64,000 nucleotides of DNA from Strigamia acuminata (lineage: Eukaryota > Arthropoda > Chilopoda > Geophilomorpha > Linotaeniidae). Shown piece after piece: positions 23,364 to 36,452 of the stretch. Below the pieces are notes generated by a model, which worked only from the letters and a program-made list of their open reading frames with translations, searched no databases and was not told where the DNA came from. The translations under genes and the position numbers were made by a program. The DNA lies in NCBI GenBank assembly GCA_949358305.1, contig OX442315.1, positions 17,510,427 through 17,574,426 of the forward strand, written 5' to 3'. The stretch's first letter is position 1; each line of letters starts with the position of its first letter.

Positions 23364-26300
23364 ATGGCTTCTGCACGGAGGATGCTGCCTGTGTTGTTAA
23401 CATTTTTCCTCGTAATCAAATTACCTCATACTCACATTACAGCGGAATTCACCAAATGGCAAATAATGTAAGTCGTACATAAAATTACAATTAACGATGA
23501 CATTGTAATTGCAAGTTGGCAAATTGTATTTATCAAACACAGCAATGGTACGGGTGGGCTTTCCTGCTTGACATTTATACATTGAAAAACAGAAAAAATG
23601 TAGAAATTCACATAACAGAAATACATTTTGTCGTTTAACACTTTGAGAAATAATTTTTTAAATACCACTTTCTATGGCGTATTGGTGGCTAAATAATTAA
23701 TTTCTATATTTAACGTGCGACGCTATAAAAGCTGATCTATGATTTATGATGAAAACTTGACTGCTTTGAAAAAGATTTTGTATAAAGTTGTTTACAATGA
23801 CAATTAAAGAGCATCAAGCTTTTATTTCAATTGTAACTACGTTATTATTAATCTTAATTGTTATTATTATTATTAGGACACCTAATTACGTCTCTAATTT
23901 AGCTGAAGCACTGGTTAGATTAATGAACAGGACAGCTGATATTGATCACCTTGAAACAGTATTTATTTAATTCACTGTTTTTATCACAATATCTTATATA
24001 TATTTTAAATTAGATTTATGGAGATTTAACAGGAGCCGAATTGAAACAAGTTTCCAAAAACCAACTCTTAAAAAAAATGGCTAAAGACAGTGCAAGTGTG
24101 TTCAGTGATAGAATGGCGGCACTCAAAGTGAGTTTATTATTTCCTATTCCATCAAATTGAATATACATAAATAATGTTTTGTTTTATTGTCAGAGATTGG
24201 TTGAGAGAGCAGAAAATGCAGTCATGAATTATAGTTTTAATCCGATGTACCAAGTATGCTGCAAATTTTATAATTCGCTATAATTAATTAATTTATTGTA
24301 TATTTTTTATATTAATTTTAGGAGGGCGATGTTTCGTTCGTAAATGTGAAAAAAATCGATGAAAATGATTTTCAATACAATCCAAACTTCAAAAATAAAG
24401 TCAATCTCAATACGTCGGCAGTTCACATTCCAGTGGAAATATACGAAGGATGTAAAATATTATTTTTTGGGTAGAAAAAAAATATATTTAAAAATACTTA
24501 AAAACTAAAATATTTATTAGATCCGATTATTCAAAATGAAATTAAGTGGTCTGGTATTTTGGATAAAGCTTTCAAAAGAAATCACGAACTATATTCCGAT
24601 TTAAGTTGGCAATTTTTTGGCAGCCAGACTGGAATGATGAGAGTTTATCCAGGTTTGCAATGAGAATTAACATCAAAATTAGATTTAAAAAAATGTAATT
24701 ATCGTTTCTTTTTGTAGCTACTAAGTGGCGGGATCCTCCAGAAGATATTCCCGACTTATACGATGTTCGTAGACGACCTTGGTAAACAATTTAATAGAAA
24801 ATAAATAAATAAATAAATAAATAAAAACAAAAATGACTTATTCAGGTACATCGAAGCATCTACGTCTCCTAAAGATATGTTGATATTGATTGACACGTGA
24901 GTTTAATTTAATAATGACGATAATTAAAAAATAAAATATAATTTTTTTTTAACAATAAAAAAAGATGAAAATAAAAATGAAAATATATTTAAAGAATGTT
25001 ACTGTAGGAGTGGAAGTGTCCATGGACAGACATTGCAAATCATAAAAATGTCGGTGAAAGCGCTACTCAATACCTTGGGAGAAAATGATTATGTCAACAT
25101 CGCTTCGGTTTGCACTTATTCCATCAATTTCGTGTTGGTATTGATTACCGTTACGTTTTGTTTGCAGTTTAGTAAAACGGTCGAATGGATTTCCTGTTTC
25201 CACACTTTTATTCAGGCAAGCAGCGTCAATAAACTGGTACGTGATACCCGAATTGATTATTTTTTATTTTCCAATTTTTATTTTAATAAATTGTACATGT
25301 ATTTGGAATAAATTCAGATATTGTTCGAAGCCATTGAGAGATTAAAGGACGGTGAAACGGCAAGCTACAGTGCGGCTTTGGAATTTGCATTTGCGGAATT
25401 CAAAAAGGTTTTATTTATTTATTTTACAAAATTCAAATTTTTATTAAATTTTGATACTCAGTTTGACGCAACCAAGAAACCAACAGACGGATCCGACTGC
25501 CACAAAGTTATAATGTTTTTTACTGATGGTGGCACTGAGGATCCGATACAAGTTTATAAGGACGAAAACAACACAGCGGTAAACAAACGAATCAATAAAT
25601 CATTAAGGAAATAAAAATAAAACTGACGATTCCGTTATTTAATATTTTTAAGGTGCGAATTTTCACATTTGCGGCAGGTCCGCACGCTGTTCCCGTTCAC
25701 ACGATTAAAGCAATGGCGTGCAACAATAAAGGCACGATATCTCTTCGACGAAGAAACCATTTTTATACAATTTTTTAAATTTTTTTCTAGGATATTTCAC
25801 TTCTATTTCAAGTTTGGGTGCAATTCGAGATGGTGTACAGGACTATGTTAATGTTCTTAGCAGACCGATGGTATTATCTGGAGAAAAACAATTCGAATGG
25901 ACTAATTTCTACGATGACGTCATGGTAATTGTATTAATAAAACACAATTTTGTATTTTCTTCTAAAAATTCTACCTAAATTGCAGGGTTTAGGAATGGTA
26001 ACAACTATTACATTACCTGTATACAACCGGTCATTGGATGGTGTAAGTATAGACGAGGTAAATGTACGAGTAGGAGTCGTCTCTATCTTTTCTGTTTGTT
26101 TTTAATTAGGTTGGTCAGTCAATCGTTGGGGTAATGGGAATTGACATACCCGTTAAAGCCCTCGAAAATCTTGGCCCGAATAGACAGGTAAGTTTGAATT
26201 TAAGAGATTTGAATTGCAATTGATTAATTAGTTACGATTTATATTGCAGTTAGGTCCGATTGGTTACAGTTTTGCTATTAATCACAATGGATTCATCGTG

Positions 26301-28948
26301 TTTCATCCAGATATGAAAACACAGGTTGAAAATATGAAAAATTGAAGTTATGACACTCACTTTGTCGTGGGTTTTTAGGGTGATTATCTCGACGATCCTC
26401 CGGAAGTCGACTTAGTCGACTTGGAAGAGGATATTACGTTAATGACTGAGGTTTTGTTGGTTTAAAAAGAAATATTTTATTGGTAAATGAATTATTTCAA
26501 GTATTTGTAACGACAAATGTTTTAGTTACGAAAAAAAATGATCGATAGACAAAGTGGATTCGTCATCTCGAATACAATAGAGACATTGCCAAACCAGAAA
26601 TACGTTTGCAAGCAAGAGAAAACTTATTATTACACACCGATACCGAACACAACGTTCAGCCTTGCTTTAGTCTTCCCGACTGGTAGGAATTACTACTTAA
26701 GCGTCGATGCGTCCAAGTTTAACATGTCGGAAGGTCTGGGCTTACCAAAGGATAGTGGAGTTGTAGCACAATGGCCTTATTGCAAGGGTTATCCCGACGC
26801 TCCAAATGCGAGTCTTTCCGATCTCATTAAAGAGGGGAAAAATTGTTCGTAATTATTTTATTAAGTAAATTAAGATGGACGATTTGTTTGTTAATGTTTT
26901 CGACTTAGGTAACGAAGATAAGGTTCTGCATTTACTTTGGGACATTCAAAAGACTAAATCTCTTCCACATACTTGGAGCACGTTGCTCGACAAGTGAGTG
27001 ACATTTATTTGCTAATTTAATCGATTTATTTAATTTAAATTTTTGTTTTGTTTTGTTTAGTTATCCTACATTTTCTGATTACGTTAAAACCATTTTTTTG
27101 GGAACGGAAGGCGGTTTGACTCGAATATATCCAGAAAGGTAAATTTGGTGAAATTTGTTTTATTGCGGGATATGAAATTTGAGTTTTATTTTTGTTTTTT
27201 ATTTTTTATTTTTTTTAGCGATTTGTTTGTTAAAAAGTTTAAGCCATACGCGGATACTTGGGATACGGATTATTATCGCCGTGCACTCTATGCAAAGAAT
27301 ATTTGGGTTTTTTCTGTGATCGTGGAACCTGGTAATTTAATTTTGAACGTTTTTGATATTTGGATGGAAATAATGGTGTTTTTTGGTATTTAGGTCCAAC
27401 CGTAAATGATTCTCAGGGTGTTATCCAAGCAGTGAGGAGTGTAATCGCCAAAGAACAGAGAACGTTCATTCCTGGAGGTGCAATAATGAGTTTTAAACCG
27501 TTGATTGGTTTAAAACTTGCATTTTTTTTATTTATTTCCTCGAGTTTAGTTGTTGGAGTTCAGTTCTCGATAGACGGCCTTATGGAATTACTTTTGGAAG
27601 GGAATTTTGGTGATTTAGGATTCACTGAATCCCATTTGTCTAATAGTGATAGGGATCAATTGCCTTGTAATCAAGAGGAGGTGAGAAAGACAAAAATATG
27701 GGAAAACGTAATATTTAATTAATTATTTCTTATTTTTAGGTTATTTGCTATGTAATAGATGATGGTGGTTTCATTATTGCAGCCAGCCAGGACAATAGAT
27801 TGGAAAAAGTAATTTTCTGGATAATATTTTCGCCTGTGTGGGAATCGGGATTACGGTAACCATTAAACTGGTATTTTTCAGGTAACTAAATTTTTAGGTG
27901 ACGAGGACCCCGAGTTAATGTGGACTTTATTCACAAATCAAATTTACATACGGTTAGTAATAGAATTTAATTTTTTTCTTGTTTTTAAAATAACAGTTCA
28001 CTTTTGTAGAAAGAAAACGTTCAATTATCAAGCATTGTGTCCAGTTGTCCGGGATGCTTTTGCCAGTGCACCTCGAATCGTAAAAATAAGAAATAATTTA
28101 TTTTTTTCTAAATATTAAAAAAATAATAATAATTTTCAGCCTTTTAGCATAAGTCACCTTTCTTTCCATTGGTTATTCGACGTAATTACATGGTTTTACT
28201 TCAAATTAAGTTTCTGGAGGTAAAATTTAATTATAAAATCAATAAACTATAAAATATTGGCAAGTAAAACTATGTAAATAATTTACATGGATACATTTAA
28301 TAGTTTTTTCCAGTCTCTGTGGTCGCCTGCTGCGGAAGGAATATTTGAATTCGGTTCGATCCACAAAGAAAAATTTCGGTGCGTTACGGTGCAGCACCAA
28401 TATTATTTTGGTGAAAATACTTCATTCACAGGAGAATTTAGTTGCGCCGGTTGCTACAGGTAATTAAATTAAATTCAAAAAATATTTTATCAATTAATTA
28501 TTTATATTTCAGAAAAATAAGTGCAACGAGAATGCAAGGAACAAATCTCCTTTTCGTAGCCATTGAAGCCCCGTGCTCGGAGAACGGCGGTTTCGTTTGT
28601 ACCAGCATTGTGCCTCCAAACCAAAATCCCGAAAGGGGTATAAATTAAAAAATAAATTCTATAAATGCGTTTAATACTTATATATTTATTTTAAAACTCG
28701 AATAGTACCCTCGCCAAAATTGTGTACACGCATTCCAAGGTACAGGAGGAGACCAACCCCGTGCTACGCGCATGACGACAGAGTAAATATATATATTAAC
28801 CTAAATATCCAAAAGTGGGACTTAAGTCAATCATTTTTTGTAGGAGAATGTTGCAATTTGTAACAAAGGATCCACAACTCCAATTGCAAGAGAAAATATT
28901 ATTCTCAGCCTAATTATTGTTGCATTTCTTACAAGATGGGGTCGGTAA
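23364..28948 (+). CDS. Alpha2/delta calcium-channel subunit-like protein, paralogue 2
   Basis: The exon order matches paralogue 1. The start is ATG 23364 with a signal peptide (donor after 23467). VWA_N includes LSWQFFGS. The VWA domain keeps a normal MIDAS: DTSGS split by an intron (24897/25014) and FTDGG near 25520. A Cache region (about 26100-26860) and Cys-rich C-terminal half follow. It ends with Cys, a small linker and a hydrophobic stretch ([11 protein letters not shown]) just before the stop, as expected for a GPI-anchored or membrane-tethered alpha2/delta. It most resembles the alpha2/delta-3 (straightjacket) type. The intron at 25732-25790 begins with GC instead of GT. It has one extra intron in the VWA domain (after ACAGCG near 25580) that paralogue 1 lacks. 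It arose with paralogue 1 by tandem duplication. Confidence 0.9.
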
Positions 28949-29694
28949 ACAACTAGAGTATTAACAGAAAATACTTCGCGCCATTTCTACAGTTCTAATA
29001 CGTTAATTGTATACAATTTCTACAATTTATGTAGCGTGGTTTTTATTGCAGATATTCACTTTTTAATTTAAAGGAAAAAAAAGAATCATCCCTTCCTTAA
29101 TTCCATCCCATGAACATTTATTTTTTTACAACATCATGCCTGTTAAACGATTAGAATTTGCATTTAAGTTTTGCACGTTAGAACCATCCAATAATCGCGA
29201 AGGCTTGTACGATACTGCGGAAGCAATATCACACTACCATTCTCCTTACTTTGTATTTTAATTGCTTTATTTAAAGAACAGACGTTTGATTCGTAGTTAA
29301 GTGCTCCTTAGGAAGAGATTAATTTACTCTATTAATGTGTACAGTTCTTTGTTTAAGAGTAAAAATTAATTTTGATAAAATTAACAAAATGTGGGTGCAA
29401 TAACATTAAACCCATTTTTTGTCCATTCAGTTATTTTATTTTTTTTCTGGACTAGTGTAAAGTCACGTTCAAAAAGCACAAATCGATGCAAACCAAAAGC
29501 ATTAATTTGCCAAAAGTCTGTGCCTTTTGGATGTGTAAAAAGTTTCTATATAACTAAAGAGAAAATTGTCTAATGAATGTTTAGGGCGAAAATTAAAATG
29601 GCGTAACTAATTAAAATGGTTAAAAGGATCAGAAAAAGCTTTCCGTTAATTAGTATATTTAATATACACCTAAATCTATACAATTTCTAATTAC
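28949..29694. other. Short intergenic region between alpha2/delta 2 and CPT2
   Basis: This AT-rich sequence lies between two convergent genes. No gene, RNA or repeat was recognised. Confidence 0.6.
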
Positions 29695-32600
29695 CTAGTG
29701 ATTTAATACACTGTAAATGTCACTAAAACTAGATTCCAAACACTTGACAAAACCGGGTCCATCTCGATGAGGTGGATATGACGTAACCACACTAGCTGCC
29801 ATGTCGTCAGTGATTAAATAGCCAATTCCTAAACCATCTTTGACGACCGGACCAAAACCACCTACTGCGGCGGCAGGACTCGATAAAGTCGATGTCGATA
29901 CAATAATGTGATTCATGAGCTGATACGAATCGTCTTTGAATATGGCCGGCACTTTCATGTTCCTTTCCGCGGCCAAATACTTCAAAGCGAATAAATGTCG
30001 ATCAAATCCTTGGCCTAAAAAAAATAATTTTTATTTGAAAAAATTAAATCAAAAAACCTACAAACACTCATTAAACGCACCCATAGCGGCATTTTTTGTT
30101 AACTCATTGTGCAAGTTCGAACATTTGTCAAGCAGTGGACGCAAATCACTAGCGGAAAGTGGAGTTTTAGAAAATGCTTCGCTGCATTCCTTAGTTGCGG
30201 CCGTCGCTGGACGAATCGTCTCGGTTCGGCCGTGCCGAAATGCCGACGTACTGCACGATTCGTACGATGCAACTGTGCGACCAGTTTGCCGGTGATACGC
30301 CATCTTTAAAAATAAATTTAAAAAAAATTATTCATATTGACACGAATTTTGTTTCATTTTAAACTTGTACTTGGAACGCAAGTTGCATCACTGAATCGGG
30401 ACTGATTCTCTTCTGTTTGAGAAAAGTTTTTCCCAGTTTTTGAAACTGCACTACGTCGACTGCCAAACCGTTGGTAGTCGCGATGTATTTATTTTTAGCA
30501 TCGGTGACAAACTGTTTGCATTTATCGTCCAGTTTGAACTCTAAAATGATGAATAATAATGAGATTTTCGAGCCATTCATTCGATTCGTGCATCTTACGT
30601 ATTTGCGTAACGGACACGCTCGGATCGACTTTCACATTGGTGGAGTAATTTGGAGTAATTTGTGGTTTTTGAGTTGAATCTTGAAAAATCTCGTTAAAAA
30701 AGCGTAAAACTGCTACTCCGTCGCCCCAAGAATGCTCGAAATTAACGGCCGCTTTCCCATCTTTAGCTACGATCAATTGAAAACATTTATCGAACCATCT
30801 ATAAACAAATCATTTAAATACACATCAACACCACAACAAATCAAAACATCGTTACCTATTGTTCCCATCACCGTACAACATATTTCTAAACAAATTGATC
30901 GGATCACTTCCCGGTTTCGCATCATCCAAAAGGAGTGCAAAAAGCGCCGTATCAACGCGATTCAGTGCGGATGAATTACCACATTGAATCATTTGCTCTC
31001 GAGCTTGTGCCCACGTATTTCGGTTTTCACTCGTCAAATAAGTAACAGGAAACTCGGGAATAGTCGTTTTGACGTCCTCGATTATATACTTCATACATTT
31101 ATAAATGTGGCCTGCGTCTAGTATGTTTCCATTCTCATCAAAAACATCAAATGTAAATAAATTTCCATTTTTAATCACTAGAATGTGTTTCGCAGATTCA
31201 TCCTTAAAAAGTCTATCTTTGTCCTTTTCCGGTATTCGCGTGCCGTTGAATAAGTTCGAGTATTGACTCATGTCTAAGGGAAAAGCTTTGAAAAAATAGG
31301 CGCCGTACCACGAAACTGCACTAGGAAGGAGCCTAAATATAGAAAATAAATCTTTTTTTACTTATTATTTCAACATTATTTTGTAGAAATTACCTGGTAA
31401 CTCTTCTAAAAGTATCGTTATTGCTCTTGGCTGGGTTTAAATGATAAACCTCCGGTTCCAAAATCCCAGCTCGCAGAGACTTGAGGAACCTCAATGCAGA
31501 TATCAACATGTTGCTTGACCGAATTAACTGAAATATAAGCGAAATAATTGTGTAAAATTGAAATAAAAGCGAAATAATTGTGTAAAATTGAAATAAAAGC
31601 GAAATAATTGTGTAAAATTGAAATAAAAGCGAAATAATTGTGTAAAATTGAAATAAAAGCGAAATAATTGTGTAAAATTGAAATAAAAGCGAAATAATTG
31701 TGTAAAAGTGAAATAAAAGCGAAATAATTGTGTAAAATTGAAATAAAAGCGAAATAATTGTGTAAAATTGAAATAAAAGAGAAATAATTGTGTAAAAGTG
31801 AAATAATAGTGAAATAATAGTGTAAAAGTAAAATAAAGGCGAAGTAATTCGGAAAACCTATTTCCAATCAACTATACCTGATCGTTATAATCAGCTTTTG
31901 GGTCATCAACAAACGACATAAATGGGTTGGAATTGAGTACAATAGACTCGCGTGACCTTAAATACATATCAAACCATGGTCCTGAAACGAAAAAAAAATA
32001 CATTTTTATTGTTTTTAACCAAAAATAACAATTATTTGCCAATTGTTACCTGAAATATAACTCGTGTGTTTATTTTTCCTGTCCCGAAGTTTCAATTCTT
32101 CGTGTAAAGCTAAAATAAACAGAAAAAAAAGAAAAAAATGCATCCGGTCATTCTATTATTGACGTGAGCTTTACTGATTCCAATGTCGATTATTACATTT
32201 CCCTTCCTCCGCACGAAAATTTGTAACAATCTGGCGTGTTTTATTCAGTTGTTCCTGCGATACCAAAGGTGTTAACGAAGTCAAGTATCGCTCGCAGGTT
32301 TTATCCAAGTCCGGAATTGGAAGCCGAGGAAGACTCGGCTGAAAATGTAAGGTAGGCGTCGAACTTCGTTGAATATATTGATAATCATCCTGCGAACTGC
32401 TGAAAATAGAAAAAATAGAGAAAGTTTGCATTCATCTATCACCCTCAATGCACTGATATTTTTAACTCGTGTCATAACTTTAGATTTGTTATAATATTTA
32501 CCTGAAATGTCTACTTTGGCCGTCGTTGATGTCTGAATTAGTTGCGCACTATTTAATCATATTGAAAAGTTTATTAAAAAGAAATAAAACGATGTTTTTC

Positions 32601-32722
32601 TAAGATTTTTAAATTTTTTAAAATACTACCTTAAATTTGCTTCTATTTAACAGGTAGAATAGCGATGGTTGGATGTTTACATTGCTAAATTCGTGTAAAT
32701 GTCTTAATTTTAGTACAGCCAT
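29695..32722 (-). CDS. CPT2: Carnitine O-palmitoyltransferase 2, mitochondrial
   Basis: CPT2 sits on the matrix side of the inner mitochondrial membrane. It converts acylcarnitine and CoA to acyl-CoA for beta-oxidation. I read eleven exons: 32722-32630, 32548-32502, 32399-32197, 32109-32050, 31981-31878, 31527-31394, 31332-30856, 30798-30599, 30540-30371, 30303-30081 and 30014-29695. They total 2031 nt, giving 676 residues; the human protein has 658. The N-terminus is basic with an SRHFSS segment, consistent with an import signal. Family blocks seen include [32 protein letters not shown], the catalytic His in [17 protein letters not shown], the [16 protein letters not shown] block and STSTLSSPA. 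The second exon needs an AAATAG acceptor. Intron 5 is filled by a 30-bp minisatellite. Confidence 0.95.
31530..31855. repeat. 30-bp minisatellite in CPT2 intron 5
   Basis: About eleven tandem copies of a 30-bp unit (plus-strand core AAAGCGAAATAATTGTGTAA) are nearly identical in the middle and drift at the right edge. The copy nearest exon 6 grades into the real splice acceptor of that exon on the minus strand. Because 30 is divisible by 3, several frames stay open across the array. This gives spurious long ORFs made of a 10-residue repeat. Confidence 0.95.
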
Positions 32723-33214
32723 ATTTTTATCAATTGAAGATACGAGTGCGGCTTTAAATTCCAATCTAAATTGTTTGTGGAATTCGTCGCTTAAGGGCGC
32801 TGTTGCAGCAACGTCATCTGTCATTAAAATTCATCTACGGTATGTCCGGTTTTTTTTTATTTTCAAAACTTATTACAATCACTTATTTCAGATCACAATT
32901 CGCAAGTTCTTGCACATAAAAATATTTTTAAGTCTTCTTTCTTGTTTCTTACGTTGAGCAAGCGAAGGTTTGCACTTCATATACCATACCTGAGTCTGAA
33001 ATGCAATATTCCATCAACACAAAATAATAAAAAAAAATAATAATAAAAATAATATTGTATTAAAAAAAAATTATATATAAATCCTTCAACAAACAGATTA
33101 CTAATACTGTAAAAACTACAAATATTTAGAACGAGGAAATGTCAATGTTTGTCGTCGTTTAAATGAGATTAAAAAGATAATTCAATTCGTGACAAAAACA
33201 TTGCAGCTGTAAAA
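32723..33214. other. Intergenic region between CPT2 and STIMATE
   Basis: This 490-bp AT-rich spacer separates two genes on the minus strand. It should contain the CPT2 promoter and the STIMATE 3' UTR. No motif was identified with confidence. Confidence 0.5.
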
Positions 33215-34748
33215 TCACGTGATCGCTGTGAACACTAAATGTCTCTGTTGGAGATTCTTTTCCACTCCTTGTTCGTCGTCCTCGATATTGAGTAATATTT
33301 CAGATTCGGCGTCTTCTCTTTTGTCCTCTTTTTTATACTTGACCGTCATTCGGTTATTGCATCCAATGTCAACTTTTCTTCTTTTGTGCATTAAAAAGTT
33401 GTCGACTACCCAAAACATTATTACCTGGCAATAAAAAAGAATAATTCATCCGAATTAGAACGATCTTAATTCCAAAACACACAAACGTAAAGAATTAATT
33501 AAAGCATTAATTAATCATTTACTTACATTGACAATAAATGGAACTATTAACATGACTATGGTTAATTCTAACTTGGGATTTGTTGGGGGCAAAATTAACA
33601 TTCGCACCTGCAAATTTCATTTCAAAAGAAAATTAATTCTAAACAGAAGCAGAAAAAAATGAATTTTTTACGCTACTTTTTCCCAAATTTCAAATTGAAT
33701 AAGAATAGTCATGAGCACTTTTTCAATAGACATTAAGAGAACGTACAAAACGGATTGTACAAGCCAAGCTTTCCACAGCGGAGGTTTGCCTGAAACAAAC
33801 AAGTAATATAACCAAATGTAAAGATAAAACAAACATTTAATTTCTTTACCGTATTCGCCAAAATTGAACGAATCCCAACCCCAGTGTCGAGCCATCCACT
33901 GACACGATCTGATGCCGAGGTAAATAATAAACAAACCGGCAGTAGAATCAAGAAGAAAACTCACTATATACCTGAAAATTAAACAAAAATTATGAAATCT
34001 GATTTACAAACCACACGCAGATGTTCCCAAACGTTTTCACATTACGACACACTATCGCGACTTACTTCCTCCAGACGCATTTAAATTTTTTCAATTATAC
34101 TTATCGACTAGAGCGAAAAATCGTCATCGCATAACCACAAGTTAGATGAAAATACGTTGCTATTTGTTACCGTTTTAGCTTAACTTTCGCACTTTGCAAT
34201 TTCTTATGATTTTCAATTTTTATATCTTTACAACAAAAAAAATTGCATAATTTTTCGCAACACACAGTTTGGGAAACCTGCACTACACGTCTTAAATCAC
34301 TAGTACCATGTACACGGATCGCCTTGAAACATACTAGCAAGATAAACATTCGCAAAATGAACACTCATAGCACCAATCCCTTGTTTCGACGTGTCATAAA
34401 ACCTGCAATGAAAATCAAATAAAATCAATCGAAAAATCAATTTAAAAAATAAATAAATAAATAAATAATACAATGTACCAAACAATCCATGGTCTTCTTT
34501 CTCGTATCGGCTCACAGAAGCGTTTCACTGTTTTGAAAATGTAATTTGATATTAATTTGATATTAAATTCGATGTTTTTGTTGATTTTGTCTCTACTTAC
34601 GCACTAGGCACATGAAAGCAAGGCTAGCCAAAATTCCCTGTATAAGTAAGCCGAATCCATCGGTTAGCGCTCCTCGTGGACATTGCTGAGGAATTTCAGT
34701 GTCAAAAGACGAATTTGGGCTCGGAATTGGGAGGAAATTGTTACTCAT
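33215..34748 (-). CDS. STIMATE: STIMATE/TMEM110-like ER membrane protein
   Basis: In vertebrates this family is a multi-pass ER protein that promotes STIM1 conformational change and store-operated calcium entry at ER-plasma membrane junctions. Exons read on the minus strand from ATG 34748 give an N-terminus ending in [16 protein letters not shown] (first membrane segment), then an EPIRERRPW block, [20 protein letters not shown] and DPCTWY (about 34300-34410). Next come a membrane segment with [22 protein letters not shown], a further membrane segment with [14 protein letters not shown], and the family hallmark [10 protein letters not shown] (about 33385-33415). The C-terminal tail is charged, with an ESEILL motif, and stops at 33215. 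About six to seven exons are seen. The function is inferred from the family. Confidence 0.92.
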
Positions 34749-36452
34749 GACAACTTAGAGATTTGAATTCTGCTCTCGTTGACTGCGGTGGATAGGAATC
34801 AGCAGTTTGTTGAAGGCATTATCAATTGAGATTCGATTGGAGTAATTATTGGAAGTTAGTTTTGGAGATTCCACCAAAAAAGTGAAATTAGCAGCGCAAA
34901 ATGTATAGTTATTCATCACACAAACTCCTCCTAGTTCGTAATCGGATCAGCTGCGCGAAAAGGCGAAAAGCCGCTAACATGGGCTATCAGCCAATCATAT
35001 TTTATGCTTATTGGTTGGTTATATGTATACATTAGTTTCGTATTTTGTTTTTATATTTCTAAATTATTTTTAATTTTTAAGTAGTAGTTGTGGAAAAATA
35101 TGAAGGTTTTTTTTGTTTGATGTTTTTAATGCGAGATTTTCTTTTTTTTCTTTTTTATTTTAGAATGCGAAGTACGAAATCACGGCTTACTATTTTAACT
35201 CCAGTGTTCAATCAATTTGTTTTTTCCTTGCTCGTAGTTCGTATTGTTTTCTTTTTTCTTTTTATAGAAACATATTTTTTCCTTCCCGAAATAGGAAAAA
35301 CAACCATTATTTGTAAAAATTGACATTTTTCCTATTTTCATACCGAATAAATTTATATTAAATAAATATTTTATTTTTGAAATTGCTTTTCACTTTTTAT
35401 TGGATTTTTGTGGTCAGAATTTTTTGTTTTCTAAAATTTCACTGAATAAAAATTTAAAAAGAAAATAAAAAACATTAATTTGCGGTGCATTGTTTCTGTA
35501 ATCAGCGCTGAGTAATAAAACTATAAAGCAAAACAAAATTAAATTAAATAAAATTCAAAATATAAAATCTCTAATTCTTTATTCATCAAAGCTTATGAAA
35601 TCGAGTTTACGCTACAACTTCGCTATTGCCTATTTTCCAACAAAAACTCGTATCAATCTGCTGGAAACCACGCAAAACCCGAAAACACATTCGAGACCCT
35701 GATCCTGAGGCTTGTCCTTGATGCAAGGCTTAATTGACGTCATACTCTTGTGCCACTAAAACCAAAACTGCAGCCGGCCCTGTCAAGTTTTCCTCGCCGA
35801 TCATTTGAGTAATCTGTTTGGACAATTACTGGTGAGAGTTTAAAAACAACGTGGCCTGCAATACACAAATTAACCATCGAAACTGGAGAACTCAGGAAAC
35901 ACGAATGGCAGTTTTTTTTTTTACCGATAACCAACAATTTTTTGACAAAAGAGCGCAGTTCGTGCCACTTACAATATAATGACAACAATAAACACTCACC
36001 CAAGTTGAACGGTAAGAATATCCCATCGATTTTACTTAATTCAACCACTCGCTAACCTAGAACAAAGTATAATCCTCACAAAATCAAATTTAAAACAAAA
36101 CCTTTAATTGAATTTTATTCAATTAATTTTTCTTTACGGTACCCCCCTAAAGAAAACAAAAGTTTTACCAGAATCGAAAACTATTGAAAATAGGATTAAA
36201 TCGAGCTCTTAGTTACCTTGTTATCGTGTACAGCACGTCCGTGAAACTTTTAAGCCTAATTATTAGAATCATTTGGATTTAAATGGTGAAAAGTGTAGGA
36301 ATATTGTTAAAAATAGGGCTCGAATCGTGTTGTTTATTCTCTGCGTCATTTCCTCTTGATTTATCACTTTTTGAAGATATTTTTTTTCTTTCTCGCGATC
36401 TCGCCCCCGAATTTCAAACACAGATGAGTAATTGGTGAAACACTGAAATAAA
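34749..36452. other. Divergent intergenic region STIMATE/SFMBT
   Basis: This stretch separates the minus-strand STIMATE start from the plus-strand SFMBT start and must hold both promoters. It also includes a possible small minus-strand gene (35740-36052). The rest is AT-rich without recognisable features. Confidence 0.5.
35740..36052 (-). other. Possible small spliced gene, unrecognised
   Basis: The minus strand shows splice-like signals. An exon ends FNL(G) with a GTGAGT donor near 36000, a short middle exon begins TGGCACGAACTGC after ...TTGTAAG, and a last exon follows TATTGCAG near 35858. One chain of frames is continuous across these and stops TGA at 35740-35742. A second frame of the last exon ends ...LVLVAQEYDVN and also looks coding-like, so the true frame is unclear. 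I recognise no family. It could be a real small gene or chance. Confidence 0.2.

Noticed and set aside
31418-31871. Long minus-strand frames encoding a 10-residue [10 protein letters not shown] repeat
   Set aside because: They are produced by a 30-bp minisatellite whose length is divisible by three, in a CPT2 intron with both flanking exons well supported.
32618-32824. Longer N-terminus for CPT2 starting 44 residues upstream
   Set aside because: That part of the frame does not begin with a better-supported start. The ATG at 32722 has a good context and gives a normal-length enzyme.
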